A stretch of DNA of 42,580 nt from Bacillota bacterium (GTDB lineage: Bacteria; Bacillota; Clostridia; Christensenellales; Aristaeellaceae). The first letter of the stretch is position 1; each line of letters starts with the position of its first letter. The stretch spans positions 1-42,580 of the forward strand of contig JAEZTL010000023.1 of assembly GCA_023421395.1 (NCBI GenBank), in the 5' to 3' direction. A model generated the notes under the pieces. The model saw only the letters and a list, made by a program, of their open reading frames with translations. It made no database searches and was not told the origin of the DNA. A program made the position numbers and the translations under genes. Below are positions 35,669 through 42,580 of this stretch, piece by piece.

Positions 35669-35855
35669 CCAAGGCCGCAGCTTCAAATCCTGTCATCCCC
35701 AAAGACCGCCTGAAATCAACCGATTTCGGGCGGTTTTTCTCTGTATAGCAGACAAAACGGACGATTCGGGCTCTTCCATGCAGCCCGAATGACACCTTTG
35801 GAAACGGGCCCAATGACGCAACCACCACATGCGGTGTAGAAGGGGAGAGCGTTAA
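35669..35855 (+). repeat. Right copy of the degenerate tRNA T-arm/terminator repeat
   Basis: AAGGCCGCAG, CTTCAAATCCTGTCA and then ACCGCCTGAAATC match the left copy at 5664-5714 in order and spacing. Here the T-stem has one mismatch, the CCA is lost (CCCCAAAGACC), and the anticodon loop cannot be recognised. The downstream flank (GGGCTCTT, ATGCAGCCC, AAACGGGC, GGATATTGCG) also follows the left copy. It is a decayed partner of the 5.66-5.87 kb copy, in the same orientation. Confidence 0.55.
35705..35734 (+). terminator. Terminator hairpin in the right repeat copy
   Basis: Arms 35705-35717 and 35722-35734 (13 pairs, one G-T), AACC loop, followed by TTTTCT. Confidence 0.6.
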
Positions 35856-35999
35856 ACCGGATATTGCGTTTTTTTTCATGCGGATATTGGATAGAGTGCA
35901 GAAAACGTGGCTTCAAACTGGAGTGCTATAAACAGGCCGGCAAAATCCCCCCTGGGGCAAAGGCGTACGGTTCACTTGCCACTTGCGCATCGTCTGCCG

Positions 36000-36547
36000 T
36001 CATCCTGCATGGCGTGGGAATGCTCTTCGCGGCATTCGAACCCCAGCTTGCTCCGCCGGCCCTTTTATCCGCTTAACCACTTCCGGATAGAATAAATTTG
36101 CCAAGCACCTTGGCGTCCTATGCGCAAGTTTGGAGAACGCTGTCTGACCAGCCGCGTGTTCGTTGAAAGAAGTCACCGCAATGACCGAGCCGGCTTTCTG
36201 TCCGCCGCCCGGGGCGTTGCCGGATACTTCGCCCCGCTTCATATCGTAATGATTATCCAAGGCGATAATCCCCCTATAGGCGCCAAGCCCATCTGTAGCG
36301 CCCAGCTTGAGGGCCATGACCGCAAGCGTACCTGAAAAATCATAGCCGTTAACCTTTGATTTGTTGTATCGCTTGCCTCAAGCATCCAATTGTACTCAGG
36401 AGCTTCTGAGAGAGCTTTTGACGCGGAGGACGATTCTGATGGTTTCGCATCGGCTGCGTATGCCATTCGGAAAGGAGGGACCCGCGCCGGCACGAAAAGA
36501 GAGACGGTCAACACTAGGAGCAGTACCGGATAGGCATACTTTTTCAT
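36000..36547 (-). pseudogene. Decayed secreted protein gene
   Basis: From an ATG at 36547 with a GGGAGG ribosome site, the frame encodes MKKYAYPVLLLVLTVSLFVP, a clear signal peptide, then a Ser-rich start (KPSESSSASKALSEAPEYN). The reading then shifts near 36355: the other frame continues with GYDFSGTLAVMALKLGATDG and YDMKRGEVSGNAPGGGQKAG. One base change in length would join them. I do not recognise the family; the alternating pattern suggests a beta-rich exported protein. The C-terminal part is increasingly unlike protein. It is probably dead. Confidence 0.35.
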
Positions 36548-36716
36548 AGCCACGCACCCTCCCGTAAGCCTGTCTCAACATGGCTTCCTTCCTTTGCCCA
36601 ACATCATGTTCTCCCGCCGCCTTGTGCGTAAATTCATCAAAAGCGGCCTTCAATGCAGAAAGTTCCATAATATTTTCTGCGTATTTTAGGCGGTAAATGG
36701 TTGCAAAGCAGAAGTT

Positions 36717-36741
36717 TGTATGCTAGTATAATTGTCATACA
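36717..36741 (+). promoter_or_regulatory. Promoter -10 region inside an inverted repeat, likely GntR operator
   Basis: TATAAT (36727-36732) lies between arms TGTATG (36717-36722) and CATACA (36736-36741). The only -35-like word, TTGCAA at 36701, is 20 bases away, so the promoter is not ideal. The repeat is a good candidate site for the FCD-type repressor encoded in this operon, 50 bases before the first ATG at 36792. Confidence 0.45.
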
Positions 36742-36791
36742 GATCTTGCCGGGACATCGCTGCCTGATGCAAGGAAAGGAAGCGGTTCGCC

Positions 36792-37709
36792 ATGAATGAG
36801 TATCCGGGTGGCGTTTGGCCCGTTATGCTTACCCCTTTCAAGACGGATGGGTCAATTGACGAAAAGGGCCTGCGCGCGCTGGTGGACTGGTATATCGAGA
36901 AGGGCTGCAAGGGGCTGTTCGCTTCCTGCCAGTCCAGTGAAATTTTTCACATGACCCGTGAGGAGCGCATTCGAATTGCGAGGATTACGGTGGATCAGAC
37001 GGCGGGCCGCGTACCGGTCGTCGCGTCGGGCTGCGTCGAATACCCGATGGACGAGCAGGTCAAAGACATTGAAGGCATGGCGGCGGCGAACGTCGATGCG
37101 GTAATTCTTCTGACAAACCGGTTGGCCAGGGAAGGGGAGCCGGACGCGGTGCTGCTGGATTCGGTTCACACAATCCTGTCCCGAATTGATGGTGGCATTC
37201 GCCTTGGCCTCTATGAATGCCCGAATCCCTACAAGCGTGTGCTTTCCTTGCCGGTGATTGACGCCTGCGCAAAGACAGGCCGCTTCTACTTCTTAAAGGA
37301 CACCTGCTGCGATGCGGCGTTTATCAAGCGAAAGATCGAAGCGACCCGGGGCACGAACTTGAAACTCTACAACGCCAACGCGACCACCGCCCTTCAGGCG
37401 ATGCGCGATGGTGCGGCCGGCTACAGCGGCATCATGGCCAATTTCCACCCGGAGCTGTACGTTTGGCTGACTGAGAATTATGCGAAACCTGAGGCGGACC
37501 GGGTGCAGGATGCCCTCACGATGGCTTCGCTGATCGAGCGGCAGCTGTATCCTGTAAACGCCAAGTTCCACCTCAAAATGATTGAAAAATTGCCTGTCGA
37601 GACCACTTGCCGTGTGCAGGACGACCGATTGCTGACGGATACGTTCCAAACCGAGATCTACATGATGAACCGTGTGTGTGACGACCTCTACGCGAGGTAT
37701 TGCAAATAG
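36792..37709 (+). CDS. DapA/N-acetylneuraminate-lyase family aldolase
   Basis: A 305-residue TIM-barrel lyase of the dihydrodipicolinate synthase family, which includes enzymes that form or cleave 2-keto acids through a Lys Schiff base. The catalytic Lys should be near residue 169 (YFLKDTCCD) and the Tyr near 141 (GLYECPNPYK); FASCQSSEIFHMTREERI is the usual GTTGE-region equivalent. GGVWPVMLTPFKTDGSID is the family start. The neighbouring second aldolase and the TRAP transporter make a catabolic role on a sugar acid (2-keto-3-deoxy type) more likely than lysine synthesis. It is the first gene of the operon; start chosen at 36792 with AGGAAAGGA upstream. Confidence 0.85.
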   Translation: MNEYPGGVWPVMLTPFKTDGSIDEKGLRALVDWYIEKGCKGLFASCQSSEIFHMTREERIRIARITVDQTAGRVPVVASGCVEYPMDEQVKDIEGMAAANVDAVILLTNRLAREGEPDAVLLDSVHTILSRIDGGIRLGLYECPNPYKRVLSLPVIDACAKTGRFYFLKDTCCDAAFIKRKIEATRGTNLKLYNANATTALQAMRDGAAGYSGIMANFHPELYVWLTENYAKPEADRVQDALTMASLIERQLYPVNAKFHLKMIEKLPVETTCRVQDDRLLTDTFQTEIYMMNRVCDDLYARYCK

Positions 37710-37728
37710 TTAGCGAGGCGTATGAAGA

Positions 37729-38526
37729 ATGAACCCAAGAATGAACCGAGCTCAAGCGATGCGCGAGAAGTTCTTCAGAGGGGAGGCCGTATTCGGCGCG
37801 CACGTATTTACGACCGATCCGGAGGTCACCGAGTCGTTGGGACTGCACGGTTACGAATTTATCTGGATCGACGGAGAGCACGCACCTTTTGACAAAGCCG
37901 AATTGCTCGGCCACATTCTGGCCAGCAGCGCGGCGGGCGTGGCGTCGATCGTTCGGGTTGCCTGGAATGACCCGGTGCTGGTCAAGCCCGTTCTTGAAAT
38001 GGGGCCGGATGGCATTCTTCTGCCGATGGTGTCCACAAAAGAACAGGCCGAGCGCGCGGTCGCGGCATGCAGATATCCGCCCCATGGCGTGCGTGGGTTC
38101 GGCCCGCGCCGTGCAAATCAATATGGCGCGCTGCCCAACCCAGACTACCTTGAACAAGTGGACGATTCTTTTCTGCGCATCGTACAGATCGAACATGTCG
38201 ATGCGGTAAACAACCTTGAGGGAATCGCCTCGGTGGAAGGAATCGACATGCTGATGGTCGGTCCGAATGATTTATCAGCGTCGATCGGCTGCCTCGGCCG
38301 TACACGCGATCCGAAGGCGCGTGCGCTCATGGACGAGATCGCACACAAGGCAAAAAAGGCAGGAAAGCCGTTTGGCGTGTCACTGGGTCCGGGCGACCGG
38401 GAATCTGTGAGGGAGTGGGTCGAGCGCGGCGCCGTGATGATCGGTTGTGGTGACGATCTGAGCTTTTTGAATATGGGCGCGAGAGACACGCTGAAATTTC
38501 TGCACAGCCTGGTCGGCCGCGCGTGA
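37729..38526 (+). CDS. HpcH/HpaI-family class II aldolase
   Basis: A 265-residue enzyme of the 2-keto-3-deoxy-acid aldolase group (HpaI, GarL, RhmA and relatives), which split such acids to pyruvate and an aldehyde. Visible marks: EFIWIDGEHAPFD with the catalytic His, MGPDGILLPMVST, an acidic metal ligand in RIVQIEHVDAV and DMLMVGPNDLSAS. It lies 19 bases after the DapA-like gene. Having two different aldolase folds side by side suggests one pathway with two cleavage or dehydration steps, or two related substrates. Confidence 0.88.
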   Translation: MNPRMNRAQAMREKFFRGEAVFGAHVFTTDPEVTESLGLHGYEFIWIDGEHAPFDKAELLGHILASSAAGVASIVRVAWNDPVLVKPVLEMGPDGILLPMVSTKEQAERAVAACRYPPHGVRGFGPRRANQYGALPNPDYLEQVDDSFLRIVQIEHVDAVNNLEGIASVEGIDMLMVGPNDLSASIGCLGRTRDPKARALMDEIAHKAKKAGKPFGVSLGPGDRESVREWVERGAVMIGCGDDLSFLNMGARDTLKFLHSLVGRA

Positions 38527-38568
38527 TCCGCACTGCCTGCCGAGCGGAAAGACGGAAGGAGAAAGCCG

Positions 38569-39288
38569 ATGGATGATCCGGCGAAATTTGTCTTGACCAA
38601 GGCGCATCTGTACGAGCAGGTAGCGGATCTGCTCGAACGGGACATCATGACACTGCAGTTCGAAAGCGGGCGGCTTCCCAGTGAACAGGCGCTTGCCGAG
38701 CAATTTCATGTGAGCCGCACCATCATCCGCGAGGCGCTCAAACTTCTTATGGAGCGTGGGCTGATCGATTCCCGCACCGGCAGCGGCGCCCGTGTCACCA
38801 AGCCGTGCGCCGAGAATCTATCGGTTGTGATGAGCCGCATCATCTTGATGGATGACATCGACTACAATGCAATTTACGACGTGCGCTCGATTCTGGAGGA
38901 AGCCGCCGTACAGCGTGCGGTCGAGAACGCCACAGAGGAGGACTTGACGCACATGGAGGAGGAACTGCAAAAGCTTAAGAACCGGCAGATGTCCGTGGAG
39001 GAGCGGCGGGACATCGATTTCCGGTTTCACTACCTCATCGCACAGGCGTCGGGTAATCCGCTTTTGCTTGTACTCGTCAAGACGATGAGCAACGTCTTCA
39101 AGGAAATGATCAAAACCGGTATCTTCATTGCCGGCGGCATTGATGACGCGATTCTTCGCCACGAGCGCATCATGAACGCGATCAGGAACCGCGACGGGGA
39201 AGAGGCGGTCCGCGCAATGCACGACCATCTCGAGCAGTCGCGTAAAAACGTCGAGACCTATCAGCGGATTCCTCATCCCACAAGGTAA
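38569..39288 (+). CDS. GntR-family regulator with FCD domain
   Basis: A 239-residue repressor-type protein. N-terminal winged helix: LPSEQALAEQFHVSRTIIRE then ALKLLMERGLIDSRTGSGA. C-terminal all-helical FCD domain that binds small organic acids, often with a metal held by Asp/His residues (DIDFRFHYLIAQASGN; MHDHLEQSRK). It sits inside the operon between the aldolases and the TRAP genes, so it probably controls the promoter at 36717 in response to the transported acid. Confidence 0.9.
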   Translation: MDDPAKFVLTKAHLYEQVADLLERDIMTLQFESGRLPSEQALAEQFHVSRTIIREALKLLMERGLIDSRTGSGARVTKPCAENLSVVMSRIILMDDIDYNAIYDVRSILEEAAVQRAVENATEEDLTHMEEELQKLKNRQMSVEERRDIDFRFHYLIAQASGNPLLLVLVKTMSNVFKEMIKTGIFIAGGIDDAILRHERIMNAIRNRDGEEAVRAMHDHLEQSRKNVETYQRIPHPTR

Positions 39289-39347
39289 CACCAAAACCGG
39301 CTGCAGTTTTCGCGCAAGCGAAAAATTGAATAAGGAGGGACCCACGC

Positions 39348-40352
39348 ATGAAAAAGGTTTTCTCTCTGGTTCTGGTTCTCGTCCTGTCTCTGGGCTTTTC
39401 GTCCTTTGGGTATGCTCAGGCTTCCGATCTGGGCGATCCGGTGAAACTGGTCGTGACGCTGACAGCCGTGTCCACCGACACGCATGCGCAGGCCATGATG
39501 AAGTTCAAGGAGACTGTCGAAGAGTTGTCCGGCGGCAATATCACCGTCGAGCTCTACACCGATGCGACCCTGTTCTCACAGGAGGAGGAGGTTGTCGCGG
39601 TTGTCGGTGGCGATGCCGACATGACGCTGACCGCCTCGTCGTGGCTTACCACGGGCTCTCCGTGGGTTTCGATGTTCACCGCGGGGTATGTGTTCAAGAG
39701 CTATGATCACATGACCAAGGTGCTCAACGGCGACATCGGCAAAGCCGCGTTTGCTAAGATTTCCGAAGAGCAGGGCCTTTTGCCGCTGGCGGCATGGTAT
39801 CTCGGATCCCGTGAGATTTCGCTGTCGCAGGACAAGGAAATCAAGACCCCCGCGGATTTGAAGGGCATCAACCTGCGCATGCCCAATTCTGAGGCGTGGC
39901 TGTTCCTGGGCAAGGCGCTGGGCGCCAATCCTACTCCGGTCAGCTTCTCCGAATTGTATCTTGCGTTGCAGACGGGCGTCGTCGATGGTCAGGACAATCC
40001 GCTGCCGACGGTTGAGTCCGCGAAATTCTTCGAGGTTCAGAAGTCCATCACCCTCACCAACCACCTGGTTGATTCCGTCTGGCCGGCGATCAACACCGAG
40101 AAGTGGAACTCCCTGACCGATGCCCAGAAGGACATCGTGATGCAGGGCATTGAAGCCGGCCGCAAGTTCTGCGACGAAACCAACTTGCAGCGGGAAGCCA
40201 ATCTGGTCGATTTCTTCAAGTCAAAGGGCTTGTCGATCTACAATGCCGATATCGACGCGTTCTCCTCGCACGTGCAGGAAGCGTATCTGAACGATCCGAT
40301 CTCCGACACCTGGGATAAGGAACTGCTCAAGCAGATTCAAGAAATGGCTTAA
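39348..40352 (+). CDS. dctP: TRAP transporter solute-binding protein (DctP)
   Basis: A 334-residue extracytoplasmic binder with a signal peptide (residues 1-24, ending G-Y-A; no lipobox cysteine). The stretch GINLRMPNSEAWLFLGKALG, then ANPTPVSFSELYLALQTGVV and DGQDNP, is the hallmark of DctP proteins; the Arg holds the ligand carboxylate. This fixes the ligand as a carboxylic acid but not which one; a uronate- or aldonate-like acid fits the aldolases upstream. AAGGAGG ribosome site before the ATG, and a strong hairpin after the stop. Confidence 0.92.
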   Translation: MKKVFSLVLVLVLSLGFSSFGYAQASDLGDPVKLVVTLTAVSTDTHAQAMMKFKETVEELSGGNITVELYTDATLFSQEEEVVAVVGGDADMTLTASSWLTTGSPWVSMFTAGYVFKSYDHMTKVLNGDIGKAAFAKISEEQGLLPLAAWYLGSREISLSQDKEIKTPADLKGINLRMPNSEAWLFLGKALGANPTPVSFSELYLALQTGVVDGQDNPLPTVESAKFFEVQKSITLTNHLVDSVWPAINTEKWNSLTDAQKDIVMQGIEAGRKFCDETNLQREANLVDFFKSKGLSIYNADIDAFSSHVQEAYLNDPISDTWDKELLKQIQEMA

Positions 40353-40387
40353 CAGGAGCCTGGTTTTGGTATCGGTGGGATTTGTGT

Positions 40388-40413
40388 CCCGGCCGGGCCC
40401 GTGCCCGGCCGGG
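40388..40413 (+). other. Strong GC hairpin after dctP
   Basis: Arms 40388-40398 (CCCGGCCGGGC) and 40403-40413 pair over 11 bases with a CCGT loop and no T-tract, inside the 169-base gap between dctP and dctQ. It probably stabilises the dctP message and limits read-through (inferred). Confidence 0.55.
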
Positions 40414-40521
40414 GCCCCCGCCTCCCGTCCATGTGTGAGGACGTCATACAAACGTCTGTGGTAAACAGGTGTGCTGTAAGCCGTTCCCGTATTCAACCCG
40501 AATCCCTTTGGAGGTGGGCTG

Positions 40522-41133
40522 ATGGAAAATCTCAGGAAGATCACGCTGGCATTACGCAACTGGGTTGAGTTGTATATACCGATCACCAGTTTCGTTGTCA
40601 TGTTTCTCGCGTTTATCTGGCAGATCTTCAGCCGCTATATCCTGAACCAGCCACAGCCCTGGGCCTATGAGGTTACGGTTACATGCTATCTGTGGATGGT
40701 CGTGCTGGGTGCGTGCTATGCGCAGCGCACCAATTCGCATGTCGTATTCACGCTGATCTACGACAAACTGCCTTTGAAGTGGAAAGCGCTGACCGCCTTT
40801 CTGGGCAATGCGCTGATCTTCTTCGCGTTCGTCTGGTCGTTCGTACCCAGCATCAGATTCATCGAATTCATGCGGCGGCAGGAAACGTCCGTGTTCAAGG
40901 TTGGGCTCAACATTGTTTATGCACCTTATATTCCGTTCCTGTTCATTATGATCCTTTACGCAGGAATCGAGATGGTCAAGCAGGCGCGTGTGTTTGCGGG
41001 TATCGCCTCCGAGGCGGAGATACAATCCTTCCTCGACAGCAATAAAAGCGAGGTTGAGGAAGCCATTGAAGAAGCGCACAAGATGGAGGAGCCAGTGATA
41101 GTCGCCCCCGAAGCGAAGGAGGAGACGAGATGA
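40522..41133 (+). CDS. dctQ: TRAP transporter small membrane subunit (DctQ)
   Basis: A 203-residue protein with four transmembrane segments, the usual DctQ layout (SFVVMFLAFIWQIFSRYIL; WAYEVTVTCYLWMVVLGACY; FLGNALIFFAFVWSFV; YAPYIPFLFIMILYAGIEMV). About 45 extra acidic, Glu-rich residues at the C-terminus (SNKSEVEEAIEEAHKMEEP) extend past the usual domain; their role is unknown. It overlaps the dctM start by four bases. It pairs with DctM to form the sodium- or proton-driven translocator. Confidence 0.9.
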   Translation: MENLRKITLALRNWVELYIPITSFVVMFLAFIWQIFSRYILNQPQPWAYEVTVTCYLWMVVLGACYAQRTNSHVVFTLIYDKLPLKWKALTAFLGNALIFFAFVWSFVPSIRFIEFMRRQETSVFKVGLNIVYAPYIPFLFIMILYAGIEMVKQARVFAGIASEAEIQSFLDSNKSEVEEAIEEAHKMEEPVIVAPEAKEETR

Positions 41134-42425
41134 GTTGGGCATTGATTATTTTCCTGATCATTTTCATCCTGGTTTTTGTCCTGCGCATGCCGATCCCGAT
41201 GGGCCTGATGACTGCATGCATCATTTATTTCATCGTCAACGGCACGGATACCAAGATGGTGGCCCAGCAGACGCTCAAGACATTCTATACCAACTATACG
41301 ATCATAGCAGTTCCCCTTTTTATCTTTGCCGCCAACGTAATGAATAGCGGCAAAGTCACTGAAAAGGTGTTCGGGTTCGCCAAGGGTTTTGTCGGGCGCT
41401 TCCGAGGCGGCTTGGGGCACGTGAATGTGCTGGCATCATTGGTGTTTTCCGGTATGACCGGATCGGCCATCGCCGACGCATCGGGCTTGGGAAAGATGGA
41501 AATCGACGCAATGCGCAACGAAGGCTATGACGACGGATTCTCCTGTGCTGTCACTGCGGCGTCTGCGACCATCGGCCCGATCTTTCCGCCTTCGATCCCA
41601 ATGGTTATTTATTCCATGCTCTCCGGGGCATCGGTCGGCGCGCTATTCATGGGTGGTATGGTGCCGGGTGTGTTGCTGGCCATTGCGCTGATGATTTATG
41701 TCGCCTATGTCGCGTATAAACGAAACTATCCGCGCAGCGAAAAAGTGAGCGTCAAGGCATTCTTCCGGTATGCATTGACTACGATTCCCGCGATCCTGAC
41801 ACCGGTCATATTGTTGGTTGGCATCTATACCGGCGTTATGACCCCCACCGAGGCCGGTGCTGTCGCAGGTTTGTATGCGCTTCTGGTTGCGCTGTTCGCC
41901 TATCGGGTGCTCAGTTGGCATGGTCTCAAGCAGGTGCTGGTCGATACGGTCAAGTCGGTCGGCTCAGTCTCGTTGATGATCGGCGCGGCTACATGCATAA
42001 GCTATATCGTCGCCAAGGAGCAAGTCGCCGTCAATCTCGGCAACCTGATCCTGTCAATGACGACCAACAAGTACGTGTTCCTCTTGATCGTCAATATTTC
42101 GATTCTGCTGCTGGGAATGTTCATTGACACTTCGGTCATCCAAGTGGTGTTCATTCCGATCCTGCTGCCGGTGGCCCGGGCTTTTGGCATCGATTTGGTG
42201 CATTTTGGCCTGATTGTCGTGTTCAACATGATGATCGGCTTGTCAACGCCGCCGTTCGGCATGTTGCTGTTCATTACCTCGGGTGTATCCGGAACGCCGC
42301 TTAAAGATGTGATCAAGGAGATCTGGCTGCCGCTGGGTACGATGCTTGTGGTGCTCGCGCTGATCACCTACTTTCCGGAAATCACGCTGTGGCTGCCGCG
42401 CGTGTTGCTCGGCTATGGCGGCTAA
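41130..42425 (+). CDS. dctM: TRAP transporter large permease (DctM)
   Basis: A 431-residue, about 12-segment permease. Family landmarks: MPIPMGLMTACIIYFIVNG, the GGLGHVNVLASLVFSGMTGS loop followed by AIADASGLGKMEIDAM, SATIGPIFPPSIPMVIYSML and, in the second half, GLSTPPFGMLLFITSGVSG. It completes the importer started by DctP and DctQ. Its start overlaps the dctQ stop (ATGA). It is the last recognised gene of the operon; no clear terminator lies in the 155 bases to the window edge. Confidence 0.93.
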   Translation: MSWALIIFLIIFILVFVLRMPIPMGLMTACIIYFIVNGTDTKMVAQQTLKTFYTNYTIIAVPLFIFAANVMNSGKVTEKVFGFAKGFVGRFRGGLGHVNVLASLVFSGMTGSAIADASGLGKMEIDAMRNEGYDDGFSCAVTAASATIGPIFPPSIPMVIYSMLSGASVGALFMGGMVPGVLLAIALMIYVAYVAYKRNYPRSEKVSVKAFFRYALTTIPAILTPVILLVGIYTGVMTPTEAGAVAGLYALLVALFAYRVLSWHGLKQVLVDTVKSVGSVSLMIGAATCISYIVAKEQVAVNLGNLILSMTTNKYVFLLIVNISILLLGMFIDTSVIQVVFIPILLPVARAFGIDLVHFGLIVVFNMMIGLSTPPFGMLLFITSGVSGTPLKDVIKEIWLPLGTMLVVLALITYFPEITLWLPRVLLGYGG

Positions 42426-42507
42426 CGAATTATAAACCGGCAAGCAGCTTACCGTGTCAATAGCGTTCTGAAAATGTCGGAAAATGGCGGTGAAAAAGTG
42501 TAAGTAA

Positions 42508-42580
42508 ATGGCGGCCAGGGTACAGGCAGCCAAGGTTACATTCGAGGGGAAAACGGCTTACGAAGGTTCGAACAGCGCAT
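42508..42580 (+). CDS. Possible start of an ORF cut by the window edge
   Basis: An ATG at 42508 opens a frame (MAARVQAAKVTFEGKTAYEG) that runs off the window. There is no good ribosome site and only 24 codons are visible, so I cannot name it. Confidence 0.2.
   Translation, partial: MAARVQAAKVTFEGKTAYEGSNSA

Noticed and set aside
42508..42580. Start of a serine recombinase or transposase at the right edge
   Set aside because: The 24 visible codons contain no catalytic motif, so the idea cannot be supported.
1..42580. CRISPR array
   Set aside because: No regularly spaced short repeats and no cas-like genes were found.

Overview
The window looks like a GC-rich anaerobic member of the Firmicutes (Clostridia-type; inferred from gene content, not proven). 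The signs are SpoIIE/STAS signalling proteins, strong AGGAGG ribosome sites, ABC and TRAP importers, MATE exporters and no respiratory genes. Stop codon TAG is used normally (for example at 5126, 7574, 12939 and 37709).

Layout. (1) 1-5.6 kb: the left edge holds the start of an IS3-type transposase and an AT-richer, probably 5'-truncated gene of unknown function. An operon for an Fe(III)/phosphonate-type ABC importer follows (binding protein, ATPase, double permease). (2) 5.65-5.73 kb: the 3' half of a proline tRNA (anticodon CGG) with its terminator. A degenerate copy of the same T-arm, terminator and flank lies at 35.67-35.87 kb, so the two copies bracket about 30 kb as direct repeats. (3) 6.5-13 kb: a LacI-regulated operon with a ribose-type ABC importer between two different metallo-beta-lactamase-fold (lactonase-like) hydrolases. 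LacI-type operators lie before the regulator and before the first hydrolase. (4) 13.1 kb: a C-terminal remnant of a tyrosine integrase.

(5) 13.4-35.3 kb: a divergent nonribosomal peptide cluster. The leftward operon runs STAS protein, GNAT-like protein, a Cache/HAMP/PP2C/histidine-kinase-like ATPase fusion, an A-T-C NRPS broken by an in-frame TAG and a frameshift, a MATE exporter, a membrane-anchored lipase-like hydrolase and a small membrane protein. The rightward operon runs a second MATE exporter, a 3010-residue NRPS (A-T-C-A-T-C-A-T-reductase) and a Sfp-type phosphopantetheinyl transferase, joined by ATGA overlaps. The predicted product is a short, possibly N-acylated, peptide aldehyde or a derivative. 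The regulatory partner-switch proteins and the two atypical starter A domains make this the most interesting part of the window.

(6) 36-42.4 kb: after a decayed secreted-protein gene comes a catabolic operon: a DapA-family lyase, an HpcH/HpaI-family aldolase, a GntR/FCD repressor and a complete TRAP transporter (DctP, DctQ, DctM). It probably takes up and cleaves a sugar-acid-like carboxylate. An inverted repeat around the -10 box upstream is the likely repressor site.

All domain calls are from motif reading by eye; no database search was run.
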